Shown here: positions 17,451 through 24,910 of the stretch, piece by piece
Position numbering within the stretch: position 1 is the first letter of the stretch
How the letters are laid out: each line of letters begins with the position of its first letter
NCBI GenBank assembly: GCA_002362385.1
Contig: DEUB01000067.1
Coordinates: 8,897 to 72,896, forward strand
Direction: 5' to 3'
From: Lachnospiraceae bacterium UBA3273
GTDB lineage: Bacteria; Bacillota; Clostridia; Lachnospirales; Lachnospiraceae
Length of the DNA stretch: 64,000 nt
Notes under the pieces: generated by a model
Told to the model about the DNA's origin: nothing
The model's database searches: none
The model's input: only the letters and a program-made list of their open reading frames with translations
Translations under genes and position numbers: made by a program

Positions 17451-19070
17451 ATGTCCAATAAACTCATAAAAGAAAGCGGCGGGCCTCAAAAAAAGAGCAG
17501 CAGCTATGAGGTATTTACAGCCATAATCGAATTTACCCTGGCCGTGATCGGCGTTGCTTTCTGTCTTTTTGTGCCGTTATATCTGAAGGACGGCTATCAC
17601 AGTGTAGGGACTGTCAAATATGATATGTACCGTTACATTGTTTTGTGGGGCCTGGGAGTGGTCATTCTCATAACGCTGGGATGGCTTATGTCTTTAAAGG
17701 AGCTTAAAGTGCCAAAGCTTAACGATACGGATTGGTGTGTAGTGGCATTTTTGGCGCTTTCGGTAATTGCGGCATTTGCCGGAGGAAACTTTGAGGACTG
17801 CGTCTGGGGCTATAACGGATGGGACATGGGACTTTTATCCATGCTGAGCTTTGGCTTGATCTATTTTTACTATTCCCGTTTTGGAAAAGGCAATAAAGTA
17901 GTCCTGACGGTCTTATTCTTTTCGGCGTTCATTGCTTTCTGTCTGGGGATTTTACACCGCCTGATGATCGATCCTATTGGCGTATATTCGCTGGGAAAGG
18001 TCGATGAGCTGGCGGATACCTATAAAAACCAGTTCTTATCCACCCTCGGTCAGGCAACGTGGTACAGCAGCTTTGTATGTACGGTTCTGCCCTTAGGGAT
18101 CGGCATATTCTGGAGCGCAAGGAAAAGGTGGCTGAGAATTGTCAGCGGTATTTTCAGTCTGGCGGGCTTTTGCACCATGGTAACCCAGAACAGTGACAGC
18201 GCCTATGCGGCACTGTTAGGCTTTATGGCGGTTTTTTTATGGTTTTCCCTGCCTGATGTAAAAAGAATGGAACGTTTCGCGGAAATCCTTCTTTTGTTTG
18301 TGCTTGCCACCCGCATCATGAACCTTTTGTTCCTCGTACACCCGAATGAGATATTGATTCTGGATAAGCTGAGCAGTTTTCTGGTTTTCCATGAGTGGAT
18401 GTGGGGAATGTTAGTGCTGGCGGTACTGTTCTGGGGATTGTTTTTCTGGCTTTCTTGGAAACAGAAATATGCCCCTAAGGCGGCGTTGATTGTCCGCCGG
18501 GTTTTATTTGCGTTTCTTGCTTTTGTCATACTCGCAGCGGCAGGTCATGTCATATTAAGCGCCAAAGGGCGTCTGCCGGAAAGCATTACGCAGTATACTT
18601 CCCGGATACCGTATCTGATATGGGGAGACGGCTGGGGGAACGGAAGGGGAAAAACCTGGTCCTTCAGCATTCAGATGTATAAGGATATGGATGTTTTCCA
18701 TAAGCTTTTTGGCGTGGGGCCGGACGGATATGCCCCTTATGCATACAGCCTGTATCAGGACAGACTGGCGCAGATGTGGGGAGACCGGACCCTTACCAAT
18801 GCCCATAACGAGTGGATGAATGCCCTGATCAATTATGGATTGATCGGAACCGCCGCTTATGTGGGAATCTTTTTTACCAGCATTAAGAATTTTGCAAAAA
18901 AGCAGGAAAACATGCCTGTTATGGCAGGATTTATCGCATGTATCGTATCTTATATGAGCCATAACTTTTTCTGCTATCAGCAGATCTGCTGTACGCCATT
19001 TCTGTTTCTGATCATAGGTGCGGGAATGTATCTGATAAGAAGACGACAGGAAGAACTTTCTGCTTCCTGA
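17451..19070 (+). CDS. O-antigen ligase/polymerase family membrane protein
   Basis: 539 residues from the ATG at 17451, which has TTGGAGG upstream. The protein has about 12 membrane segments and a large outer loop holding GVGPDGYAPYAYS and NAHNEWMNALINYGLIG, the H/N-containing signature of the Wzy_C (WaaL/PglL/TuaE) family. In Gram-positives such proteins attach or polymerise lipid-linked glycans at the outer face. Since a Wzy-like gene is already present upstream, this one is the better candidate for transferring the finished polymer to its final acceptor. It ends the operon before a terminator. Confidence 0.8.
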   Translation: MSNKLIKESGGPQKKSSSYEVFTAIIEFTLAVIGVAFCLFVPLYLKDGYHSVGTVKYDMYRYIVLWGLGVVILITLGWLMSLKELKVPKLNDTDWCVVAFLALSVIAAFAGGNFEDCVWGYNGWDMGLLSMLSFGLIYFYYSRFGKGNKVVLTVLFFSAFIAFCLGILHRLMIDPIGVYSLGKVDELADTYKNQFLSTLGQATWYSSFVCTVLPLGIGIFWSARKRWLRIVSGIFSLAGFCTMVTQNSDSAYAALLGFMAVFLWFSLPDVKRMERFAEILLLFVLATRIMNLLFLVHPNEILILDKLSSFLVFHEWMWGMLVLAVLFWGLFFWLSWKQKYAPKAALIVRRVLFAFLAFVILAAAGHVILSAKGRLPESITQYTSRIPYLIWGDGWGNGRGKTWSFSIQMYKDMDVFHKLFGVGPDGYAPYAYSLYQDRLAQMWGDRTLTNAHNEWMNALINYGLIGTAAYVGIFFTSIKNFAKKQENMPVMAGFIACIVSYMSHNFFCYQQICCTPFLFLIIGAGMYLIRRRQEELSAS

Positions 19071-19082
19071 TTTTGAGTGATA

Positions 19083-19127
19083 AAAAATGCCGGCGTGGGA
19101 ATTTATCCTACAGCCGGTATTTTTTTG
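19083..19127. terminator. Bidirectional terminator
   Basis: Stem AAAAAATGCCGGC with GCCGGTATTTTTTT (one G-U), with A and T runs on both flanks. It lies between the convergent ligase-family and histidine-kinase genes and overlaps the last codons of the kinase. Confidence 0.85.
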
Positions 19128-20584
19128 TGAATAACCAATAAGTCTGTTCTGTTGTTTAAGAAGTCCAGTTCTTCCCCATTCCGGTAAGTGAAGAGGGTAT
19201 ATTGGTCCAGACGGTTAAAAACAACGGAGAGTTTTTTCGTATAAAGCCCCGAATCCTGTGTAAATTCTTCAATGGCCAGGCTGGCCCTGTATTTCTTTAA
19301 TAGTTCATAGGAAGTGACCAGACCGATGCCGCTTCCCCCATCGGCTTTATGGGTAGTATAGTTTTTCAACCCGAGACTGACCAGCACCTCTTTGGGGAAG
19401 GGAACGCCGCTGTCAAATATGCTGATGGTATAAAAGTCTTCGATCATATCCACACTCAACAAAACATGTCTATGATCCCCGTATTTGGTGGCGATCAGAG
19501 CGTTCTCCAACAGATCCGCCAGCAGGGTATTCAAGTCGTTTTCAGAAATATTTTCGTTTACCAAAGCTTTCATATCACAGGAAAAGGCAGTTTCAAAAAT
19601 AATATTCATTTCATGGGCTTTTTGCTTCATATATTTTAAAATACTGTCTACGGAAGAACAGCCTGTTTCCGGAATGCCGCGGCACCGATCGTCCTGGGTG
19701 CGGAGAATACTTTTGCGGTGCAGTGAAAGCTGCTCTAAGTCGCTTAACAGCCGCATCCCTTTCTCGGAAGAGGCGGGAACAAGGGAAGAGGAATCCCTGA
19801 TAAATTCTTTTACGGAAAGCAGCATGGCGGGGATCAGCTTGTTATCGCTGTGGATGATTTTTGAAAGTTCTTTGTTTTCCTCCTCCAGCTTTTTAATATA
19901 GGATTCTTTTTCCGACAGGGTGTCATTTAATTTTGCAATATCCTTTTCCTTAAGCCTTTCCAGATAGGTTTTGGTAATATTGTTTTTCCAGGATATGTAG
20001 ATGAAGATCGCCATAAGGAAAATGAGGAGGAAAGGGAAAAGATAAATTAGGTTGTTACTGCTGGTTCTAACTACTACAAAGGCAAAAAGGAGCGTAAGGC
20101 TGATAATCATAAGAGAAAAGCTGTTCAATTTATTTGTAATGAAGGGCGTTCCTTTTTGAAAGCGTTTTGGACGAAAAAGAAGAGGCGTAAATGCTATCTG
20201 TATAAATGCGATAAAAGTCTGAAAAAGCAGATGGCTGTAGGAATCGCTGGTCAAATGAAATATGAGGACTAAAATTGTGCTGGAAATTATAGTGAATAAA
20301 GAAAAGATAAAATAACTGATTCCGAAAGAAATAATAGTTGTTGTAATAGCTGCTTCAGGGGTGGTTTTTACTATGTGCAGCAAAAAGAAAAAGGATATTA
20401 AGATTAGAGTTAAATCTGTGGCTTGAGGGAAAATTGAATCAAATAATACAGTACCTAAAGATAAGCAGGGTATTCCTAATATCAAATATACATAGTGATT
20501 TTGAGGGCGGGAAATATTCAACAGTTTACCGTAAATATAAAAACTGCAGATAATAATTGCAAAGTATTTTATAAAAGATAACAT
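19103..20584 (-). CDS. Membrane sensor histidine kinase, GHKL type
   Basis: 493 residues from the ATG at 20584 (GGAGGT five bases upstream). About six or seven N-terminal membrane segments (to about residue 200) are followed by a coiled coil, an H-box KIIHSDNKLIPAM, and a GHKL ATPase domain with N-box LLENALIA, DSGVPFP and GGSGIGL. This layout is that of AgrC/ComD-like kinases that sense small molecules or peptides at the membrane. It lies downstream of the response regulator at 21000-21782 on the same strand, which is its likely partner. The gap of 415 bases between them suggests separate control as well. Confidence 0.88.
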   Translation of the reverse strand: MLSFIKYFAIIICSFYIYGKLLNISRPQNHYVYLILGIPCLSLGTVLFDSIFPQATDLTLILISFFFLLHIVKTTPEAAITTTIISFGISYFIFSLFTIISSTILVLIFHLTSDSYSHLLFQTFIAFIQIAFTPLLFRPKRFQKGTPFITNKLNSFSLMIISLTLLFAFVVVRTSSNNLIYLFPFLLIFLMAIFIYISWKNNITKTYLERLKEKDIAKLNDTLSEKESYIKKLEEENKELSKIIHSDNKLIPAMLLSVKEFIRDSSSLVPASSEKGMRLLSDLEQLSLHRKSILRTQDDRCRGIPETGCSSVDSILKYMKQKAHEMNIIFETAFSCDMKALVNENISENDLNTLLADLLENALIATKYGDHRHVLLSVDMIEDFYTISIFDSGVPFPKEVLVSLGLKNYTTHKADGGSGIGLVTSYELLKKYRASLAIEEFTQDSGLYTKKLSVVFNRLDQYTLFTYRNGEELDFLNNRTDLLVIHKKIPAVG

Positions 20585-20774
20585 TTCTACCTCCATATCT
20601 AAAAAGGAAAAGATAACACACATATTTATTGTAGTGACTGTCACAAATGATAACAATATACTGCCAGTTTGAGACAATACACAATAAAAAGTCACAATAA
20701 ATGTATACAGATATCTAATATAGAATTTTTCATACTTTTCTTATTCTTAAAAAAAAGAATAAGGGGGGAGAAAA

Positions 20775-20825
20775 ATGTGGCAGGAAATTTGGAAAATATT
20801 CATTAATACTATCAATGGAAGATAA
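20775..20825 (+). CDS. Candidate 16-residue amphipathic peptide
   Basis: Short ORF reading MWQEIWKIFINTINGR, preceded at the right distance by AAGGGGGGAG, among the strongest ribosome sites in the window. The peptide has alternating hydrophobic (W, I, F) and polar residues and a basic end, as in short membrane-active peptides such as phenol-soluble modulins. It is divergent from a multi-membrane-segment kinase, so a signal-peptide role is possible. No processing gene such as agrB is nearby. It is unrecognised and may be a chance ORF. Confidence 0.35.
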   Translation: MWQEIWKIFINTINGR

Positions 20826-20871
20826 AAACGCTTCTATTGCCAACATCATATCAATAACAGATGAAAACACC

Positions 20872-20944
20872 AATATAAAAGCATATAGCCCGACAGAAAG
20901 TTTTATAAATTGTTGGAATATATGCTTTTATATTTTTGCTTTAT
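20872..20944. other. Large stem-loop downstream of the peptide ORF
   Basis: Perfect 16-bp arms (20872-20887 and 20929-20944) around a 41-base loop, followed by TTTTGCT on the + strand. It could end a short + strand transcript or stabilise the 3' end of the response-regulator mRNA on the other strand. Confidence 0.5.
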
Positions 20945-20999
20945 CTAATGTAAAAAAGAACCATTATAAATGCTTTACCACATCATGCAGTCTGATTAT

Positions 21000-21782
21000 C
21001 TACAGATGATTTTTGATCTTATTTGCGTAATAATGGATAAATTCCGTTAAAGTCGGCACTCCCTTGTCAGAATTGATACGGGCAGTGTAGTATTTGAGCA
21101 GATCGTCAATATCCGTAGTCCTCCATGCTTTATTAATGGCATTCTGCATAGCCCGCTCTACGCTGGAATCCGTCTTCTTATACTGTTTTGCCAGAGTTTC
21201 GCAGATGTTGTGGGGCTGTCCCTGTAAGATCAGTAAAATGGCTTCGGATAAATATTTGTAGCCGATGACCTTAGGACTTATGCCTACATTATCCAGTTCC
21301 AGTGAAATCAGCCGCATAAGCTGTTTATTGGAGGGAGCGGAGGAACCTTCCTGTTTTGCGGGATCCGGCGCGTAACGGGAGCCTTGGATGGCCTGCTTCA
21401 TCATACACAGAAAATCCACGGCGCGCTTTTCCGAATAGTCCTCCTGATGTTTTGACATAATAAAATCCGCTCCTGTTTTCCTTGCAAAATTGTAGGTAGT
21501 GGAGCTGGAGTTATTGGTTGTGACCAGAATATAAGGCTTGAAGGGGATAGAAACGGATTTAAGCTCCTGAAGAAATACCAGGCCGTTCCCCTGTCCCTCA
21601 TTTAGCTCAAGATCCAGAATAACGGCGTCAGGCACCCCTTCTTTTAGCAATTCGATGGCGCGGTAGGAGTTGTTGGTAACTCCGATAAGTGTCACATCGC
21701 TTTTGGTATCTATATATTCGGCAAAATTTCTGCAGGTATCAGGGTCGTCTTCGATCAAAAGGATGCTCAATTCCTGTTCCAT
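21000..21782 (-). CDS. Response regulator with receiver and Spo0A C-terminal domain
   Basis: 260 residues from the ATG at 21782 (GGAGGGA upstream); a longer reading frame exists but lacks support. The receiver has the acidic pair in LLIEDDP, the phospho-acceptor aspartate in AVILDLELN, the LVTTNN threonine and the lysine in FIMSKH. After a linker, residues about 145-260 match the Spo0A DNA-binding domain (VIGYKYLSEAILLI, LAKQYKKTDSSVERAMQNAI, TLTEFIHYYANKI). It is a Spo0A-like factor distinct from true Spo0A, given its weak identity and its pairing with a GHKL kinase. It may control the surrounding surface loci. Confidence 0.85.
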   Translation of the reverse strand: MEQELSILLIEDDPDTCRNFAEYIDTKSDVTLIGVTNNSYRAIELLKEGVPDAVILDLELNEGQGNGLVFLQELKSVSIPFKPYILVTTNNSSSTTYNFARKTGADFIMSKHQEDYSEKRAVDFLCMMKQAIQGSRYAPDPAKQEGSSAPSNKQLMRLISLELDNVGISPKVIGYKYLSEAILLILQGQPHNICETLAKQYKKTDSSVERAMQNAINKAWRTTDIDDLLKYYTARINSDKGVPTLTEFIHYYANKIKNHL

Positions 21783-21809
21783 ATAAAATTCCCTCCTCCG
21801 GATTCTAAC

Positions 21810-21840
21810 ATTATACAACATTTTCCAACAAAAACCAACA
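21810..21840 (-). promoter_or_regulatory. Promoter of the response regulator with 10-bp-spaced repeats
   Basis: On the minus strand a TATAAT box (21815-21810) is preceded by TGTTG units at 21820-21816, 21830-21826 and 21840-21836, exactly one helical turn apart, covering the -35 region, which has only weak consensus. This suggests a protein binding one face of the DNA; the adjacent response regulator or XRE protein are candidates. Confidence 0.5.
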
Positions 21841-21951
21841 AATATGAAGGCCAAAAAGCAATGAATAATGAGAGAAAATACGAGTATTATGGAGAATAAA
21901 GAGATAAAAGAAACAGGAATCGGCAGCGATAAGGTATTAAGGAGTGGTAAT

Positions 21952-22209
21952 ATGAAAAAAGGACAAAAAAACGGACAGGAAATGCTTGTAAAGCGAATTG
22001 AGTATTTGTGTGTGGAAAAAGGTATATCCCAATATAAGCTTGCCTTAAAATCAACTGTGCCTGTGACTACCCTCGACAATATCATGAAAAGAAGAACGGT
22101 TAACCCGGGCCTTTTTACCGTCGTCAAATTGTGCAACGGTCTGGGAATAACGCTGGCGGAGTTTTTTGACTGCGACGAATTTCATTCTATTGAAGCGGAT
22201 GTTGAATAA
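21952..22209 (+). CDS. Small XRE-family transcriptional regulator
   Basis: 85 residues from ATG 21952, which has AAGGAG seven bases upstream; the reading frame extends to an ATG at 21868 but without a ribosome site. A single helix-turn-helix occupies most of the protein: VKRIEYLCVEKGISQYKLAL, then STVPVTTLDNIMKRR and VVKLCNGLGITLAEFF. It has no sensing domain. It is divergent from the Spo0A-like response regulator, suggesting cross-regulation through the shared 169-base region. Confidence 0.88.
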   Translation: MKKGQKNGQEMLVKRIEYLCVEKGISQYKLALKSTVPVTTLDNIMKRRTVNPGLFTVVKLCNGLGITLAEFFDCDEFHSIEADVE

Positions 22210-22229
22210 AAGCAGTAAATGCACCGAAT

Positions 22230-22258
22230 TTGACAATTTCATATAAATCTGCTAAGAT
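22230..22258 (+). promoter_or_regulatory. Promoter of the candidate antitoxin RNA
   Basis: TTGACA (22230-22235), 17-base spacer, TAAGAT (22253-22258). It drives transcription towards, and convergent with, the small toxin gene at 22347-22451. Confidence 0.7.
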
Positions 22259-22271
22259 ATATGCATAAAAA

Positions 22272-22295
22272 GGTACTGCCGATAGACGGCTAGTC
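22272..22295. repeat. Inverted repeat shared by the two leaders of the toxin locus
   Basis: The stretch GGTACTGCC...GACGGCTAGTC here is repeated in inverted orientation at 22528-22558 (GACTAGCCGCC...GGCAGTACC). Both copies lie just downstream of TAAGAT -10 boxes of convergent promoters, so promoter and leader were duplicated as a unit. Confidence 0.65.
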
Positions 22296-22310
22296 CGAAT
22301 TTATATTAGC

Positions 22311-22354
22311 AAAAATGGCCGCTAAGTTTTTCCAGAACATGGGCGGCTATTTTT
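22311..22354. terminator. Shared bidirectional terminator of the toxin-antitoxin locus
   Basis: 12-bp arms AAAAATGGCCGC (22311-22322) and GCGGCTATTTTT (22343-22354), G-U at one position on the + strand RNA. It contains the toxin stop codon and can end both convergent transcripts. Confidence 0.7.
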
Positions 22355-22451
22355 GTGGTTTATTACTATCCTTGCTTCCTATCGCATATCCGAGTCCGAA
22401 GGCTGTCAGACATAAACTGATGACTGCCATCAGATCTTCCATTGTCAACAT
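22347..22451 (-). CDS. Small holin-like type I toxin
   Basis: 34 residues: a short acidic N-terminus (MLTMEDLMAVIS), one membrane segment (VISLCLTAFGLGYAIG) and a polar lysine-containing tail. AAAGGAGGG precedes the ATG with good spacing. This is the pattern of the 'putative holin-like toxin' peptides of Firmicutes, which damage the membrane when their antisense RNA is absent. The mRNA is predicted to start near 22562 from TTGTAG-17-TAAGAT, giving a leader of about 110 bases. A longer + strand ORF over the same bases (22315-22533) is not supported. Confidence 0.65.
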   Translation of the reverse strand: MLTMEDLMAVISLCLTAFGLGYAIGSKDSNKPQK

Positions 22452-22568
22452 TTGCAAAGCCCTCCTTTCCCAGATTCCTGTAAACAGGTTTCTATGTAAT
22501 CAGAGGGTCACAGTCCCTCCGCAGAAAGACTAGCCGCCTACCGTTATTATGGCAGTACCCGTACGGAT

Positions 22569-22597
22569 ATCTTATCAGAAAGTGTCGGATGCTACAA
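22569..22597 (-). promoter_or_regulatory. Toxin mRNA promoter
   Basis: On the minus strand TTGTAG (22597-22592), 17-base spacer, TAAGAT (22574-22569). The -10 sequence and following bases resemble those of the convergent RNA promoter at 22230-22258. Confidence 0.6.
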
Positions 22598-22612
22598 GAT
22601 GGTTTTCGGCTC

Positions 22613-22642
22613 TTGACAAATTTTTCCCTTTAATGATAGACT
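22613..22642 (+). promoter_or_regulatory. Candidate promoter for the amidase gene
   Basis: TTGACA (22613-22618) and TAGACT (22637-22642), 18-base spacer. It would give a leader of about 170 bases that begins with a small hairpin (GTGTGCTA/TAGTACAC, 22645-22667). The region down to the start codon is A/T-rich and shows nothing else clear. Confidence 0.45.
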
Positions 22643-22821
22643 AAGTGTGCTAGTTCGGATAGTACACAAGAAAAGTTCTGGAAAATAAAGGAAAATTCAA
22701 CATTTAAAACATTTCTTTTTTTACAAATTCCCACTATTTTCTATTGCATTCGTTTACATAATGTACTAAACTAATTCCGTAATATGCAAATATATATCAA
22801 ATGACAAGGTGGTGCTGCATA

Positions 22822-24888
22822 GTGAAAAGAGTAACAAGGCTTTTGGCGGTTTTCATGATATTTGCAATTCTTTTGGGAATGATGCCCCAAAAGGCTTATG
22901 CAAAAGAGGTATCAGGAAACGGGGTGGAACCGGTAACGGATCTGCAGGAAACTGAAGACGAAAAGACAGAGGAAAATACGGAAGAGACTTTTGGAGAAGA
23001 AGGAAAGCTGGACTTCTTATATATAGAAAGCAACTATATTGAAGCTCCGGGCAGCCAGGCGGTATTGGTTGGATTCGGAGACGAGGATACCCGCCTTTTG
23101 AGCGGTACATTAACGGTAGAGAATTATGAGACAAAAGAACAGCATGTTTATTCAAGTGAAGAAACACTGGAAAATACCGTTTTGTTTGAAATCCCCTATC
23201 TGGAAAAGGATGCGGGAATTTATGAAGTAAAAAGCATAAGCGTTAAGACAGAAGACGGCAGTCAGGCTTCCATCGGGATAGCCGATACGGGTATGGCTGA
23301 TGTACTTTTCGGCGTGGACCGGGAAGTGCCTGAATTGGAAGAGGGAGCTATGATGCCGGAGAGTGCGGATTTTAATATGTCCGATGTGCAGCTGCAGGTT
23401 GCAGCCTTAGACGGGGATGGCAGCAGGGTCTCCAGAATGGCGGCAGATGAGATCGGAGAAGCACTTGCAAACGGCGATAAAGGCAGGCTGAGAGCCGAGG
23501 ACAACGGAGAGATCGTTGTGGTCATCGATCCCGGGCATGACGCTACCCACGCAGGCGCAAGAGCCAACGGTTTAAAGGAAGAAGCGCTCACTCTGAAAAT
23601 TGCCCAGTACTGTAAGGCTGAGCTGGAGGAATATTCGGGAGTCAGGGTCTATCTGACGCGGACAGGCACAGGATGTCCTTATCCGGGAACCGGTTCGGTA
23701 GACTGTAACGCCAACAGGGTAGCGGCTGCGGCCCGTGTGGGAGCTGATTATTTTGTGAGTATCCATTTGAATTCAGCAACTTCTTCGGCAAGGGGTTCGG
23801 AGATTTATTATCCCAATGCCAACTACAATTCATCCATAGGAGTTGACGGCGCCAATCTGGCAAGGCACATTTCCAGACAGCTTGGGGCGTTGGGATTGAA
23901 TCAGAGAAGCATCTTTATACGGAATTCCGGCGACAATACAAAGTATCCAGACGGTTCTTTGGCGGATTACTATGGCGTGATCAGACGTTCCAAAGAGGCG
24001 GGCATTACGGCCGTTATTGTGGAGCATGCATTCCTGACAAACGCATCCGATGCGGCGTTTCTCTCCAACGAAGGGAATCTGCAGCGTTTGGGAGTAGCGG
24101 ACGCTACGGGAATTGCAAATTATCTGGGACTGACCAAGGGACCGGCTGTTGACAGGGCACAGGTGGAAGCCTATGTGACCAGGCTGTACCGGCTGTGTCT
24201 GGGCAGGGAACCGGAACCTTCGGGCCTTCAGGACTGGACGGACAAGATGTGCAGCGGCAGGGTCACGGGTGCGGAAGCTGCGAGAGGATTTTTCTTCAGC
24301 GATGAATTCCAGCTCATGAATCTCGGCCATGAAGAGTACATTGAACGCTTATATAACGTTATGATGAACAGGGGTTCCGATTACGAAGGAAAAATGAACT
24401 GGTTATACAAGTTAAACAACGGTGTGGGACGCATGGGCGTGTTTAAAGGCTTTGCGGATTCTGCCGAGTTTGATATGATCTGTAATTCTTACGGGATCAA
24501 AAGAGGAACGGTAGCCGTGAGCGAAGGCCGTGACAGAAATCCGGGACTGACTACGTTTGTATCCAGGATGTATACGAAAGCCCTGGGAAGGGATTATGAC
24601 GTTAACGGTTTAAATGACTGGTGCAACAGGATCTGCGATAATAAGTGGACGATCATGGATATGGCCACCACGGGCTTCTTTGAGTCTCCCGAATATCTGG
24701 CTATGCACCATACCAATCAGGAATACGTGAAGGTGCTTTACCGGACGTTCTTTGACAGGGAATATGACCAGGACGGTTATTTATACTGGCTGCGAAAGTT
24801 AAATGCAGGCGAAAGCAGAAAAGAAGTGCTCAGAGGTTTTGCGGATTCCAGGGAGTTTGCGGAATTAATGAGGTCCTACGGACTGTAA
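22822..24888 (+). CDS. Secreted N-acetylmuramoyl-L-alanine amidase with DUF4214-like array
   Basis: 688 residues. The start is probably GTG 22822, with AAGGTGG upstream; ATG 22801 would place that site inside the gene. Signal peptide VKRVTRLLAV...QKAYA, then VSGNG (30-34), an acidic spacer and a beta-rich region. The Amidase_3 zinc hydrolase domain is at about 230-440: VIDPGHDATHAG, KEEALTL, VSIHLNS and the catalytic glutamate in VEHAFLTN. Residues about 448-688 are four DUF4214-like repeats (TRLYRLCLGREPEPSGLQDW and so on). It should cleave the peptidoglycan stem peptide from MurNAc at the cell surface. First of eight proteins with this tail. Confidence 0.88.
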   Translation: MKRVTRLLAVFMIFAILLGMMPQKAYAKEVSGNGVEPVTDLQETEDEKTEENTEETFGEEGKLDFLYIESNYIEAPGSQAVLVGFGDEDTRLLSGTLTVENYETKEQHVYSSEETLENTVLFEIPYLEKDAGIYEVKSISVKTEDGSQASIGIADTGMADVLFGVDREVPELEEGAMMPESADFNMSDVQLQVAALDGDGSRVSRMAADEIGEALANGDKGRLRAEDNGEIVVVIDPGHDATHAGARANGLKEEALTLKIAQYCKAELEEYSGVRVYLTRTGTGCPYPGTGSVDCNANRVAAAARVGADYFVSIHLNSATSSARGSEIYYPNANYNSSIGVDGANLARHISRQLGALGLNQRSIFIRNSGDNTKYPDGSLADYYGVIRRSKEAGITAVIVEHAFLTNASDAAFLSNEGNLQRLGVADATGIANYLGLTKGPAVDRAQVEAYVTRLYRLCLGREPEPSGLQDWTDKMCSGRVTGAEAARGFFFSDEFQLMNLGHEEYIERLYNVMMNRGSDYEGKMNWLYKLNNGVGRMGVFKGFADSAEFDMICNSYGIKRGTVAVSEGRDRNPGLTTFVSRMYTKALGRDYDVNGLNDWCNRICDNKWTIMDMATTGFFESPEYLAMHHTNQEYVKVLYRTFFDREYDQDGYLYWLRKLNAGESRKEVLRGFADSREFAELMRSYGL

Positions 24889-24910
24889 TCCGGGAAGTTA
24901 AGAGATCGTA

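Larger units (their letters stand above)
20585..20999. other. Intergenic region with two hairpins and a short ORF
   Basis: Lies between the response regulator and the kinase. From low to high coordinate it holds: an 11-bp palindrome GTGAC-T-GTCAC (20634-20644) about 50 bases before the kinase start; a second GTCACAA at 20691-20697; a 9-bp inverted repeat CTTATTCTT/AAGAATAAG (20740-20763); a 16-codon ORF behind a very strong ribosome site; and a 16-bp inverted repeat (20872-20944). A 64-codon ORF at 20815-21009 overlaps these elements and has no good ribosome site. Confidence 0.6.
22265..22356 (+). ncRNA. Candidate type I antitoxin RNA
   Basis: The predicted transcript runs from the promoter at 22230-22258 to a hairpin at 22311-22354 ending in TTTTT, about 90 bases. 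It has no plausible coding content. It is antisense to the last codons and the 3' untranslated region of the holin-like toxin, as in the txpA/ratA arrangement of Bacillus. Its 5' part (22272-22295) resembles the 5' leader predicted for the toxin mRNA. Confidence 0.55.

Noticed and set aside
20585..20999. tRNA or riboswitch in the intergenic region
   Set aside because: The stems do not form a cloverleaf and no known riboswitch core was recognised.
20815..21009. 64-codon + strand ORF between the kinase and response-regulator genes
   Set aside because: No ribosome site, runs through a 16-bp stem-loop and past the end of the response-regulator gene; composition is that of A/T-rich non-coding DNA.
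21783..22136. N-terminal extension of the response regulator
   Set aside because: The extra 118 codons overlap the divergent XRE gene and the promoter region, and the receiver domain begins right after the ATG at 21782, which has a strong ribosome site.
22315..22533. 72-codon + strand ORF
   Set aside because: No ribosome site. It is antisense to the holin-like toxin, which has a strong ribosome site and a sensible membrane peptide.
22581..22590. TGTCGGA as a Spo0A box in the toxin promoter
   Set aside because: Only six of seven bases match the 0A box and there is no second site nearby; expected by chance in 64 kb.
22801..22821. ATG at 22801 as start of the amidase
   Set aside because: The best ribosome site (AAGGTGG) lies downstream of this ATG and fits the GTG at 22822, and the signal peptide is normal from there.
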